Part shown: in pieces, positions 35,925 through 44,907 of the stretch | Numbering within the stretch: the stretch's first letter is position 1 | How the letters are laid out: every line of letters starts with the position of its first letter | Origin: Paenibacillus sp. USDA918EY | GTDB lineage: Bacteria > Bacillota > Bacilli > Paenibacillales > Paenibacillaceae | Direction of reading: 5' to 3' | Assembly: GCF_009870825.1 (NCBI RefSeq) | Contig: NZ_WTWY01000005.1 | Span: 124,001 to 188,000 of the forward strand | Length of the DNA stretch: 64,000 nucleotides | Translations under genes and position numbers: made by a program | The notes under the pieces: model-generated | What the model was told of the DNA's origin: nothing | Databases searched by the model: none | What the model saw: only the letters and a program-made list of their open reading frames with translations

Positions 35925-36664
35925 TGGACTGATGCGATGCAGACTTTGTCCAGGCTCGGGTACGAATGGCGGCTGCCAATTATGCTCAAGCATTATTACG
36001 GCTACACATATGATAAAATCGCCGACATGATCGACATTCCGCCGGGGACGGTTAAGTCCAGATTGCCGGAGGAGCAGAGGCATCAGGCCGGTATTATCCG
36101 GCGCCAAGGCGAGAAGCTGCGCTCACTGGTAAGTGATCTGAATCTTGTCTCTATGCTTGAATATGAGATGCAGCTGTTGCATTTGAAGTACATCCGGCTA
36201 TCGGTTCTGGGTAGACAGGTTGTTACGGAATTTTTGAATCATGGTTTGGATGACCGGTATGACATTGAATTAAAACTAGCCGATGAAGCGGTTCGGATCT
36301 ATGGAGATGAGAAATTACCGCTTCGGGCAATCAGCAATCTTGTCCAGAACAGTGTGCGTCATAACTCGCAGAGCTGCAAAATCACAATAGAAACCTCTCT
36401 ATCCCAGGACCGCTCCCAGTATCGTATTATCGTAAGGGATAATGGGCGAGGAATCCCACAAGAGCGATTGGCGGAGATTACCGAATTGCACTTTTTGCAA
36501 GGAGAAAGCGCCCTGCCCAGCAAGGTCACGGTCTGGGGCTCCCGATGGTGGCAAGGATTGCGAAGGCACATCACGGCCACCTCGTTCTTGTAAGTGGTGT
36601 GGACCAAAGAGGTCTAACAGCGATTATGGAATTCCCTGTGCAATCCCAGAATGAAAAAGTGTAA
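35925..36664 (+). pseudogene. Chimeric remnant: sigma-factor region 4 joined to histidine-kinase ATPase
   Basis: The frame starts inside an ECF sigma-factor region 4 (WRLPIMLKHYYGYTYDKIAD, MIDIPPGTVKSRL). It then switches without a stop to a sensor-kinase segment (RRQGEKLRSLVSDLNLVSML, LRAISNLVQNSVRHN = N box, VRDNGRGIPQERL = G1). One frameshift near 36530 is followed by the kinase end in another frame (HGLGLPMVARIAKAHHGHL to stop at 36664). Two unrelated genes were joined by deletion and the product then frameshifted. Confidence 0.75.
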
Positions 36665-36738
36665 GATGAGAAAAACAACAAAACGGTTGGAAAATTTATG
36701 CAACCACTTCACTTATGAATGAAAGAAGGGTATAGACA

Positions 36739-37755
36739 ATGATACGAGAAATTGAAGAGCAATTCACCGAAGAAATCCTTACCGAAGCAATAAAGCGATA
36801 TGACATTAATAAAGACACTGTTCGTTCATTGGGCGGTTATGAAAGCTTTGTTTATGAATACCAGAAAAACAACGCATTTTTCATATTAAAAATCTCACAT
36901 ACCATTAGAAGATCAATAAATAATATACGGGGTGAAATTGAATTTTTAAATTTTTTGTCGAATAAAGGACTGGCGGTTTCAAATGCTGTTCCATCGACCA
37001 GGGGTAATATGGTTGAAGAAATTGCTGCAGAAAATGGTTCGTTCCTAGCCATTTCATACGAAATGTCTCTTGGAAAAGAAGTGTCGGATGAAGATTGGAA
37101 TGAATCGCTTTACGAAAAATGGGGCGAATTTCTTGGGAAAATCCATCATGCCACAAAGAGCTATGAATGGAGTAATCCGGCGTTTAAACGACATGCTTGG
37201 GACCAAGAAGTTCAATTAAAGGCGGAGAAATACCTGCAACCGGATGATGTAATGATTTCAATTCTAAAAGAAAGATTAACTAGACTTACTTCTCTGCCCA
37301 AGTCCAAAGATACATACGGATTGACTCATACTGATTTTCATCAAAGTAATTTTTATCTGCATAGCGGAGACATATATTTGTTCGATTTCGATGATTGCGG
37401 TTATACGTATTTCGTAAACGATATTGGGATTACGTTGTATTACGCACTTTTTTATCCGTTTAAGGAATTTGAAAATAAAACGGAATATTATAAATTGTTT
37501 TTCCGCCATTTTATGAAAGGATATCTGAAGGAAAATACAGTCCAAGAAGAAGATATAGTGTATTTACAAGATTCTATTAAACTTCGTCATGTATTGCAGT
37601 ATATTTATATTCATCAAGCGAACGATGTGTCAAATTTGGATGAAGAATCAATGAACAGGTTAAAAGAGCTTCAACGAGTAGCCGCTTCTGAGGATCCTAT
37701 GCTGCCGATTGATTTTGTTCAAGAATTTAAAAGCATTTATAAAAGTATTCATTAA
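36739..37755 (+). CDS. APH/choline-kinase-family phosphotransferase
   Basis: A 338-residue kinase-like protein, ATG after GAAGGG. The catalytic loop HTDFHQSN has D199 and N204, and the metal motif FDFDD has D216/D218. The N-lobe includes GGYESFVYEYQKNNAFFILKIS. It groups with the SrkA/RdoA-HSK2-like branch rather than with proven aminoglycoside kinases. The substrate is unknown. Monocistronic; repeat copy 4 with its terminator-like hairpin follows 70 bases later. Confidence 0.88.
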   Translation: MIREIEEQFTEEILTEAIKRYDINKDTVRSLGGYESFVYEYQKNNAFFILKISHTIRRSINNIRGEIEFLNFLSNKGLAVSNAVPSTRGNMVEEIAAENGSFLAISYEMSLGKEVSDEDWNESLYEKWGEFLGKIHHATKSYEWSNPAFKRHAWDQEVQLKAEKYLQPDDVMISILKERLTRLTSLPKSKDTYGLTHTDFHQSNFYLHSGDIYLFDFDDCGYTYFVNDIGITLYYALFYPFKEFENKTEYYKLFFRHFMKGYLKENTVQEEDIVYLQDSIKLRHVLQYIYIHQANDVSNLDEESMNRLKELQRVAASEDPMLPIDFVQEFKSIYKSIH

Positions 37756-37824
37756 CCTGGTAGCATCGTATTTTACTAAAAAGGGGGAGGGGCTGACTCA
37801 ACACAGCCGGCTCATAGGGTTTTT

Positions 37825-37885
37825 AACATACACGCTAAATAGCCGCGTAGCTGCGGCTATTTTTGTTTTTAACCATATCTGTATG
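37825..37885 (+). repeat. Interspersed repeat, copy 4 (left part with hairpin)
   Basis: AACATACACGCTAAATAGCC, hairpin AGCCGCGTAGCTGCGGCT, then ATTTTTGTTTTTAACCATAT. Same order as copies 2 and 3. It probably serves as terminator of the phosphotransferase gene. Confidence 0.75.
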
Positions 37886-37905
37886 ACAAATGAACCAGTA
37901 ATGTT

Positions 37906-38091
37906 CTATAGACTTCTCTCCAATAAGGTTCCAACTTGTTTGGCCATGATTTGCGGGGGATACGGCATTTCATTTCTAATCCACCATTCAACTATCCCTA
38001 CATAAGCGGTACCGGCATATTGCAACATAACATCCTCACTTAAATCCGGCATTTCTTCCGCTTTCTCGATCAATCTCACCTTTGAATTTTA
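37906..38091 (-). pseudogene. TetR-family regulator, C-terminal fragment
   Basis: The reverse frame reads LSEDVMLQYAGTAYVGIVEW, then WIRNEMPYPPQIMAKQVGTL and a stop at 37906. This is the TetR_C_8 domain end. The N-terminal HTH is missing. Confidence 0.65.
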
Positions 38092-38235
38092 CCCGGGAAA
38101 ACGATTAGTTTCATGTTACTCATATTCGGTGGTGCAAGTATAATAGGAAACATCGTCGCCGGGAAGTTGCTTACTAAAAATGCCATAACATCTGTAGCAG
38201 CTTTACCATTCGTATTAGGGGTCGTTTACGTCTAG
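38092..38235 (+). pseudogene. MFS transporter fragment
   Basis: The frame ISFMLLIFGGASIIGNIVAG continues KLLTKNAITSVAALPFVLGV to a stop. One to two transmembrane helices with a GN-AGK loop typical of drug-type MFS carriers. Only a piece; it abuts the opposite-strand TetR piece, suggesting a lost regulator-pump pair. Confidence 0.6.
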
Positions 38236-38436
38236 GAAATAACCCTACATCAGTTTGTTAAGCTATCGGGACCAAGATAGTTCAAAATAAGGGAGCAGAA
38301 TGCCGCGGGCCGGCAGCTATTCCTTTTTTTACTGAAGTAACGGACAACATAGAAAAATTAAGAAGTGCACAGGAACTAATTGGGTCACAAACACACATGA
38401 TGTACATAAAAGTAATATTTGGAGGAATCGGATTTT

Positions 38437-39813
38437 ATGGCATTAGGTCGTTTTCCTGAGCGAATTGTAGTTATTGGGGCAGGGATGGCAGGGTTGGTAT
38501 GCGCTTTGGAGCTTATGAAACAAGGATATAACGTGCATTTATTAGAGGCCAATAGCCAACCGGGTGGTCGCATATACACGATGCGGGATCCATTTGCCGA
38601 CGGATTGTTTTGTGAAATCGGGGCTGCATTCATTGGCGAGCATCATTTTCTCACATTGAGTTATGCCCAGCAAGCCGGTGTTCAATTGATAAATTTACCA
38701 GTCCCCAATAAAAGTTTGTCCTATATCGGCGGGAGATTCATAATAGATTCTCCGGATGAACCTGCATTATGGCCTGTTTCACTTACAGCCGAGGAAAGAA
38801 TTTTAGGATATGCGGGAATGTTGGAAAAGTATCTCACGCCGGGGCTTAATGCGACGGGCAATCCTTTTTTGCCGGGCTGGCCCACAAAACAAGCGGTACA
38901 GCTCGATTCAATGACAATGGAAGAATATCTTAGAGGTCAAGGAGCATCTTCGGGTGCGATTAAGCTGTTTGAAATCGGATATATGCAGATGTTAGGAGAT
39001 GGTATTCGCAAAGTATCTGCATTACAGCGGTTGCTTGATTTAAAAATGGCCGGTTCCGAAAGAAGTTCAAAAACGATAGTAGGTGGAATGGATCAACTAC
39101 CGAAAAAGCTTGCCCTTACAATTGGCTCCAATATCAGTTATGGATGTGCTGTCACGCATATTGAACAGAGTATTAAAGGAGTCACTATCCGATTTAATCA
39201 TTCCGGCGAGGTTTTCACGATCTGCTGCGATCGGGTCATAGTAGCCATTCCCTCTACAGTCTTGCGTACAATTCATTTTTCTCCGCCGCTTAGCAAAGGA
39301 AAAAATGATGTCATTCAAAATCAACTTTCAACTTCCGTTACGCGTACCGTCATACAAAGCAGAACTAGATTCTGGAACAACTTAAGTTCCTTTACAACAG
39401 TAAATACGGATCTGAAAATTGGGTGGTTGCTTGATGCTACATTCGCTCAAACGACATCAAGGAGAGGGTTGATTTGTTCGTACTCCTCCGGTGAATCGGC
39501 GCGGGAAATCTCCAGAGCCGGTAATTTTAATTCAGTTGTATCAGAATTCAAACAGGTGCTTCCTGAATTGTCGTCTAATTATGAAGGTGGGACGGTCTTT
39601 TCTTGGGATCATCATCCTTACTCTCGAGGTGCCTATGCTTGGTATAAGCCGAAACAGATGATTCGAATGCTCCCAACACTGTCTGCCGAACAAGGTAGAA
39701 TTTACTTTGCTGGCGATCATACAAGTCTTTTTCCCGGTTGGATTGAAGGTGCGATTTCTTCAGCGTTGCGAACTGTAAATCAAATGATTGCCGGAAACAG
39801 CATAGTACGGTAA
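38437..39813 (+). CDS. FAD-dependent amine oxidase (monoamine oxidase-like)
   Basis: A 458-residue flavoenzyme. ATG 38437 has GGAGGAA twelve bases upstream. FAD-binding GAGMAGLVCALELMKQGYNVHLLEA near residue 15 and PGGRIYT; C-terminal flavin motif FAGDHTSLFPGWIEGAISS. The layout matches bacterial flavin monoamine oxidases/L-amino-acid oxidases, which deaminate amines to aldehydes or keto acids with H2O2. Substrate unknown. It stands alone, surrounded by decayed DNA. Confidence 0.92.
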   Translation: MALGRFPERIVVIGAGMAGLVCALELMKQGYNVHLLEANSQPGGRIYTMRDPFADGLFCEIGAAFIGEHHFLTLSYAQQAGVQLINLPVPNKSLSYIGGRFIIDSPDEPALWPVSLTAEERILGYAGMLEKYLTPGLNATGNPFLPGWPTKQAVQLDSMTMEEYLRGQGASSGAIKLFEIGYMQMLGDGIRKVSALQRLLDLKMAGSERSSKTIVGGMDQLPKKLALTIGSNISYGCAVTHIEQSIKGVTIRFNHSGEVFTICCDRVIVAIPSTVLRTIHFSPPLSKGKNDVIQNQLSTSVTRTVIQSRTRFWNNLSSFTTVNTDLKIGWLLDATFAQTTSRRGLICSYSSGESAREISRAGNFNSVVSEFKQVLPELSSNYEGGTVFSWDHHPYSRGAYAWYKPKQMIRMLPTLSAEQGRIYFAGDHTSLFPGWIEGAISSALRTVNQMIAGNSIVR

Positions 39814-40536
39814 TAACGAATATAGGCGAGTTGCATAACGAAGATCACCCATTTCCGTATAAAGCAAACTGAGGGATCTAAATGATCTATTTTTTTACTG
39901 TCCATTTGACAGGGAGCACTTTAACGCGTATCTGCGGCCTTTTTGTTCCATAAATTATAAGAATTTTCAATGATGAGGTTGGCGCTAAAAATTAACGCTT
40001 TCTCAGGTTAATTAGCCAACGAGCAGATAAATTGGAATTGCCTAAAGCTGGGTTCTAGCATTCGAATTCATCGATACATTCAAAAGGCAGATTAAGCGAG
40101 CTTCGGCGAGTCGCGTTGTATAGAAGCAAGAGGTTTGAATTAGCCAAATGGCTTTTCAAACCTTTTTTTGATTAGAGGTCACCCAATGATTAGTTTTTGC
40201 TGCTATTCCACAGCCTCCAACCTGAATAAAGGGTCGATAGTTCCAGAACACGATATATGTCCGCGAAAACAGGTTGCTGCACAATGAGCAGCACACGTCC
40301 TTGTTGCCCCGTTTTTTCCTTCGAATTTTTTGCATTTATGTTATATCGGGTATCATCTGATTATTTACATTTTTAGAAATATTGACAACTATTGTTCCAT
40401 TTCTCTCAAATTAGATTGTATTCTTGCCGTTATAATACGATAGGAATAAATATCCATAATAGGTGGTCTGTTCCGATTGTTCTGGCGCCAATACCCGGGA
40501 CTTCTGAAAGAGCCCAGGATAAAGGAGGTAGGCTTT
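39814..40536. other. Long intergenic region before the VgrG operon
   Basis: No gene. A strong hairpin terminator is at 40131-40169. TTGACA at 40382 and TATAAT at 40431 are each good boxes but not spaced as one promoter; TATAAT, 100 bases before the first gene, is the likelier -10 of the operon. Confidence 0.5.
40131..40169 (+). terminator. Terminator hairpin
   Basis: AGGTTTGAA / TTCAAACCT with an inner AGCCA/TGGCT stem, followed by seven T. No gene directly upstream. Confidence 0.8.
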
Positions 40537-41211
40537 GTGCAGCATTTGGATGAGAAAATCCTGACGATGATGATGGAGCAGGAGGAAGAGAGACGGAGGT
40601 TTGACGTTGAAATACGGAAAGAGGACGGCGAAAGAGAGGGGCATGCCGAGCCAGCCTCTATCGATCTCCATTATCCACTGATAAGAGTTAACGGACAAAT
40701 GATTCCGCTAACGGATCGGACATTGTTAGATGACAAGATTCATGTGAGGATGCCGAAAATTTGGCGACTCATGACCCAGCAAGAGGCTGAGATCAAGTAT
40801 CCTTCGGTATATCGTCCTTCCATAATCTATACGAACCACGAAGGTACCGTGAACTTCGCGTTCAACCACACGGGGGAGCCAATTGAAGAGGAAGGGCTTG
40901 CTGTTTATACGGAGACGATGGCTCGGATGCTTCGTTCGGTACAGCCTATCCGATCATGGATCGATGAAGGCATGATGGATACGGAAGGAGACGGGCGCGC
41001 AGGATATTGCGAATTCATCACTTCCGCATTAGAGGGTGCACTGTACTATTATATGATGTTCAAGGAGCTGGAAGGGAGCGTACTACTCGTTTCTTTCTCT
41101 TGCAGTTCAATGGACATGCGGAACTGGAAACCAGTGATCCATGCGATGATGCGGACGATACAATACGTAGGCGGTAAGAAAGGGGAGAAGCTGCGTGAGT
41201 CTTACTTATGA
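40537..41211 (+). CDS. Candidate VgrG-associated adaptor/chaperone (DcrB/EagR-like fold suspected)
   Basis: A 224-residue soluble protein, GTG 40537 after GGAGGT; the frame extends upstream without a site. An acidic, charged N-terminus (30-60) precedes an alpha/beta domain (KIWRLMTQQEAEIKYPSVYR, TVNFAFNHTGEPI, SSMDMRNWKPVIHAMMRTIQ). That order of elements recalls the DcrB/DUF1795 fold used by EagR-type chaperones of type VI effectors, but this is inference from layout, not a clear sequence match. Its end overlaps the first vgrG by 17 bases, so they are coupled. Confidence 0.6.
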   Translation: MQHLDEKILTMMMEQEEERRRFDVEIRKEDGEREGHAEPASIDLHYPLIRVNGQMIPLTDRTLLDDKIHVRMPKIWRLMTQQEAEIKYPSVYRPSIIYTNHEGTVNFAFNHTGEPIEEEGLAVYTETMARMLRSVQPIRSWIDEGMMDTEGDGRAGYCEFITSALEGALYYYMMFKELEGSVLLVSFSCSSMDMRNWKPVIHAMMRTIQYVGGKKGEKLRESYL

Positions 41212-42610
41212 GAATTTGAACATTCACCCGTACCAATTAGTTCACCTGCAGGAACTGACCCTGATAAAGCAGCTCAATGAGCATGCGCGGCTGCGCTTCA
41301 CGGGGATTGTGTCTGAGGAAAATAGCAAGCTTTATGTGGATATGACCGATGCAGACACCCCTATTGAATTGAATCAAATCGATGCGAACGGTAGGAGCAA
41401 ACCGCTGTTTCGTGGTATTGTGCTCTCCATCGAGATCCAGGTCGTGCAGGCAGTTCACTACTTGAAAGTGGAGGCGATATCGCATACCTACATCATGGAT
41501 GTGAAGACGAGGACGAGATCATTCCAGAATGTGAAGATGACGATTCCCCAGCTGCTCGAACAGATAGGCAAGGAGTACCCGGGTCTTGACGTCATGGATG
41601 AGGCTACCGCTGGGGCTAAACTGCAGCGAATGGCTTTGCAGTATGAGGAGACGGATTGGGCGTTTTTACGGAGAATGGCATCTCGATACCATACCAGTCT
41701 AGTTCCAGCCGCTCAATTCGATGATCCCAAGATCTACTTTGGTGTACCAGAAGGTTCAAGAATGATCCAATTCGAGCAAATGAATTATACCGTTAGCAAG
41801 CGAATGACGCCATTCCGATATTTCATAGAAAATGAAGCCGCGCCAGTCGGCGAGAACGATTTTATTACATATGACGTCGAAACGGATGAGGTGTTCGACT
41901 TAGGCAATCATATTCAATTTCAAGGTAAAAGTCTCTTCGTGCGCGAAGCCCACACGACGATGCAGGGCAGCATGCTGAAACATCGATATGTACTCTGCTC
42001 TCACAATGGATTGCGGCAGAAGGAGTATAGCCATGAGCGTTTGATAGGTGCTTCCATTCGCGGAACAGTGATTGATGTGGCAGGGGACATGGTAAGAGTC
42101 CACTTTGAGTGCGATCATGAGCAAAAGAAGGAAGAAGCGCGCTGGTTCCGATATTCAACCGTTTATTCAGCGGAAGGCAGCACCGGATGGTACGTCATGC
42201 CGGAGATTGGCGACCCGGTGGCCGTTTTTTTCCCTGGAAAGAAGGAAGAGGAGGGCATTGCTGCCGGTGCAATACGCCAGAATACCGAACCGAGCGGGCG
42301 CAATAAGCTAAGTAATCCCGATGTTAAAATATTCCGCACGCCATCCGGCAAAGAAATCAGGCTTGCACCGGATGAAATCGTCATTACTGGAAAGGATGGC
42401 GCCATTTATATTCAACTGAATGATGAAGATGGCATTCACATTGCCAGCAGCAAAGGAGTCAGCATCACAGCGGATGGGGATATTGCGATGAGTGCCGGAC
42501 GCAAGATGGTGTTGTCCGCAGGTAGCGAAATGAATATGAGCTGCAATGGCAGCCAGCTTCATCTGGGAAATCAGGCACGCTTAATGGGCAGCAAAGTGAA
42601 GTCGAACTGA
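41195..42610 (+). CDS. VgrG/late-control-D-like spike protein 1
   Basis: A 471-residue contractile-injection spike protein. The N-terminal half matches the phage gpD/VgrG hub (HARLRFTGIV, LFRGIVLSIEIQ, LQYEETDWAFLRRMASRYHT, a signature of the family). The middle is the OB-fold (IRGTVIDVAGDMVRVHFECD, GWYVMPEIGDPVAVFFPG). The end is a gp5-like beta-helix needle with repeated KGVSITADGDIAMSAGRK units. It ends right after the needle with no toxin extension, so it would carry partner proteins rather than a fused effector. Confidence 0.92.
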   Translation: MSLTYENLNIHPYQLVHLQELTLIKQLNEHARLRFTGIVSEENSKLYVDMTDADTPIELNQIDANGRSKPLFRGIVLSIEIQVVQAVHYLKVEAISHTYIMDVKTRTRSFQNVKMTIPQLLEQIGKEYPGLDVMDEATAGAKLQRMALQYEETDWAFLRRMASRYHTSLVPAAQFDDPKIYFGVPEGSRMIQFEQMNYTVSKRMTPFRYFIENEAAPVGENDFITYDVETDEVFDLGNHIQFQGKSLFVREAHTTMQGSMLKHRYVLCSHNGLRQKEYSHERLIGASIRGTVIDVAGDMVRVHFECDHEQKKEEARWFRYSTVYSAEGSTGWYVMPEIGDPVAVFFPGKKEEEGIAAGAIRQNTEPSGRNKLSNPDVKIFRTPSGKEIRLAPDEIVITGKDGAIYIQLNDEDGIHIASSKGVSITADGDIAMSAGRKMVLSAGSEMNMSCNGSQLHLGNQARLMGSKVKSN

Positions 42611-42632
42611 GGATGCTGAAGAGGAGGTTGAC

Positions 42633-43820
42633 ATGAACAGCGAAACAGCGTTGGCCCATTTCATTCAGGAAGCAGTACCTCGCGAGAGGAGCGAGATGCT
42701 TGCTGCAATTGGTCAAGACTGGGATGAAGCCAAGAAAGATTGGGTGCAAGAATTTGTCGCTGACTTCCGGCAATGGTGCAAGGTCATTCGTGAACAGCAG
42801 ATCGCCGGAAAAAAAGGAGCCATTGGATTCATCACCTATTCCATGCTAAGAACGGACATTGCGCAGGGACGATCGAGCTATCTCGTACAAGCGACCGACA
42901 GCTCGTGGCTATTCGACGCTAGCCCAGTTGAAGGCCACTATGATAGCTTGTGGGCTTACCGATACTTGGATCTGCTAGCAGACAGATTGAAGCTGGCCAG
43001 CCGCGAATATAAGGGGGCCGTTCATTCCGCTCACCTGGAGCGCATTCGTCTGCGCGAGGCCGTTCACATTCACCGCGTCGTGGTCAGCCTGATTCGGCTA
43101 GCGATGCTGGAAGCATCCCAATCGTCGGAGTTTCAAGCCGTGGAGAAGGCAGAAGTATTCGAGATTCGGGTAGGAGAATACTGGGATCACAGTGAGTGCG
43201 TGTTCCGGCTGGACTTACGTAAGCGCGATGCAGAGGAAGTACGGTCATGGCTGCAGGAAAAAAATGAAGAGGATTACGCATATGAAGCTTTTCACGCTAT
43301 GGATTTGTCGGAGGGAGATTGGGAGGGGATCGATCTTCGGTATAGCGTATTCCGAGACTGTTGTTTGTCGAACAGCTGTTTTCTTGATGGTATTCTAATC
43401 GGCACGCTGTGGCAGGACTGCCGATTGGAAGGGGCCAACTTTGCTTACAGTCTTATCAGTGGTGCGAACTATAGCGGATGCTCTATGCCGTTGGCGGTGT
43501 TTCGGGGCGTCCAGGGCAAGCGGGGCTTGCTGGTATTCGACGGATTTCCTCCCATATTTGAGGCGGTTCAATTCGCTAAGGCCAACTTGACCGGTGCTGA
43601 CTTTACCCGAGCCAACCTCCCCGGCGCAGTGTTCACGGGGGCCACGCTGAAGAAAGCCGTCTTCCGCGGAGCGAATCTCAAGGGGGCGCGCTTCGATAAA
43701 GCGGATTTGACTGGAGCGGATTTTCAGGACGCGGATATAACGGGGGTTGACTGGAAAGATGCGCATTGGGGTGAGGAGGATCACCGCATACTGTCGAGGG
43801 AAATGGAGGGACATCCATGA
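42633..43820 (+). CDS. Pentapeptide-repeat protein
   Basis: A 395-residue protein, ATG after AGGAGG. The N-terminal 220 residues are helical/unknown (WVQEFVADFRQWCKVIREQQ). From about residue 230 to 380 it has A(D/N)LxG-type five-residue repeats (ANLTGADFTRANLPGAVFTG...FDKADLTGADFQDAD), folding as a right-handed quadrilateral helix. In related injection loci such proteins accompany the spike, perhaps as adaptor or cargo. ATGA overlap with the next gene. Role unproven. Confidence 0.88.
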   Translation: MNSETALAHFIQEAVPRERSEMLAAIGQDWDEAKKDWVQEFVADFRQWCKVIREQQIAGKKGAIGFITYSMLRTDIAQGRSSYLVQATDSSWLFDASPVEGHYDSLWAYRYLDLLADRLKLASREYKGAVHSAHLERIRLREAVHIHRVVVSLIRLAMLEASQSSEFQAVEKAEVFEIRVGEYWDHSECVFRLDLRKRDAEEVRSWLQEKNEEDYAYEAFHAMDLSEGDWEGIDLRYSVFRDCCLSNSCFLDGILIGTLWQDCRLEGANFAYSLISGANYSGCSMPLAVFRGVQGKRGLLVFDGFPPIFEAVQFAKANLTGADFTRANLPGAVFTGATLKKAVFRGANLKGARFDKADLTGADFQDADITGVDWKDAHWGEEDHRILSREMEGHP

Positions 43821-44329
43821 ATCGGTTTTTCAGACTTGTTGCGGATGAACGAATTGCGAATCGGGCAGAGCCGAATACGCCCGGAACCGTAAGCGGATTT
43901 GACGATGAAGCCGGCCCGGAAGAGGAGCCGCTCGTCTTCCCGATACTGGAACGGAATGTCGTCGAATATGTCGATTATATAGATCGGCCAATGCCTCTAT
44001 TATCGGACCGCGTTAAGCGGTTGGTAGAGCTATACATGCCCGAATTGCGGTGGCGTTCCGTCATATTGACTGACATGAGAAGAGTACGGCAGGAGGTCTA
44101 TTGGATGACGTCGCTGCCCCGCCTTCGCTGCCTCTCGGCTGATAGCGAATTCTACAGGGATGGAGGCTTGAAGCGGCTTGTGCTGGAAGGAAAACGCAAC
44201 TTTCGGCCGCTGTTCGAGGTGGATGGAATTCGCGAGAGAGTGTGGATCGTCAATCTTGCACTTGCCGAGAGTTTGCTTCGGCGGGATGTATACGGGATTC
44301 ATTTTGCTGAAGTTGAAATGGATCAATAG
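43817..44329 (+). CDS. DUF1629/Imm11-like protein
   Basis: A 170-residue protein overlapping the previous gene by four bases. SDRVKRLVELYMPELRWRSV, VYWMTSLPRLRCLSADSEFY, FEVDGIRERVWIVNLALAES and LLRRDVYGIHFAEVEM follow the pattern of the Imm11/DUF1629 family, many of which sit beside secreted toxins as immunity or accessory proteins. No toxin lies directly upstream, so its partner may be the pentapeptide protein or one lost. Confidence 0.65.
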   Translation: MNRFFRLVADERIANRAEPNTPGTVSGFDDEAGPEEEPLVFPILERNVVEYVDYIDRPMPLLSDRVKRLVELYMPELRWRSVILTDMRRVRQEVYWMTSLPRLRCLSADSEFYRDGGLKRLVLEGKRNFRPLFEVDGIRERVWIVNLALAESLLRRDVYGIHFAEVEMDQ

Positions 44330-44341
44330 TGCGTTTAGGCG

Positions 44342-44830
44342 ATGCAGGAAACGACTCTGCTTGAGTATGATCGCAGATATAAAGAAAGGGGATTAGAGGG
44401 ATTGGGGAAGCAAAAGGAGGATATCCGCGTTCAGTCGGGAAAAGGGCGCAAAGGTAGCTATGTTGTCGCCGGTGCTATTCTTAGCTGCAGCTTCGGCACT
44501 CAACCGACCCGGCTTACAATGCCGGAATGCCACGGTGTATATGTGAAGGGCAAGGCACAGATGAACGTTGGGGATTTCGTGCCGGGCGTGAACATTCCTT
44601 CTTTCGGTAATTGTTCTTGTCCGCTGAATCCGGCCGTTCAGAGCAGCAATTTGGTCGATATTTATGGGGTGAAGAAAGCTCCCTGCACTCCGGTTGTAAC
44701 CATGCCTTGGTTGAACGGGAAAAGCGATGTGCTTGTGGAGGGAAAGCCCGCTTTGCTAAGTGATTGTACGCACCAATGCCTTTACGGTGGCGTCATTCGC
44801 ATCGAGGACGACGGACAGGAACTGGATTGA
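44342..44830 (+). CDS. DUF4280 PAAR-like tip protein
   Basis: A 162-residue protein. After a polar N-terminus (1-38) it reads GSYVVAGAILSCSFGTQPTRL, VGDFVPGVNIPSFGNCSCPL and VEGKPALLSDCTHQCLYGGV, the Cys/Gly-rich DUF4280 pattern. DUF4280 proteins are PAAR-like and are thought to sharpen the VgrG spike and bind metal. ATG 44342 has a poor ribosome site and may depend on coupling. It sits between the two vgrG genes, as expected for a tip protein. Confidence 0.85.
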   Translation: MQETTLLEYDRRYKERGLEGLGKQKEDIRVQSGKGRKGSYVVAGAILSCSFGTQPTRLTMPECHGVYVKGKAQMNVGDFVPGVNIPSFGNCSCPLNPAVQSSNLVDIYGVKKAPCTPVVTMPWLNGKSDVLVEGKPALLSDCTHQCLYGGVIRIEDDGQELD

Positions 44831-44907
44831 TAAGAAATACGCGCCTAGACGTTAGATCAATGCATTCCCCCACAAGTAATCATATCTCATAACTAGGAGG
44901 GGAAAAG

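Noticed and set aside
37825..37885. CRISPR-like spacing among the hairpin repeats
   Set aside because: Copies are thousands of bases apart and not in an array; they are an interspersed repeat.
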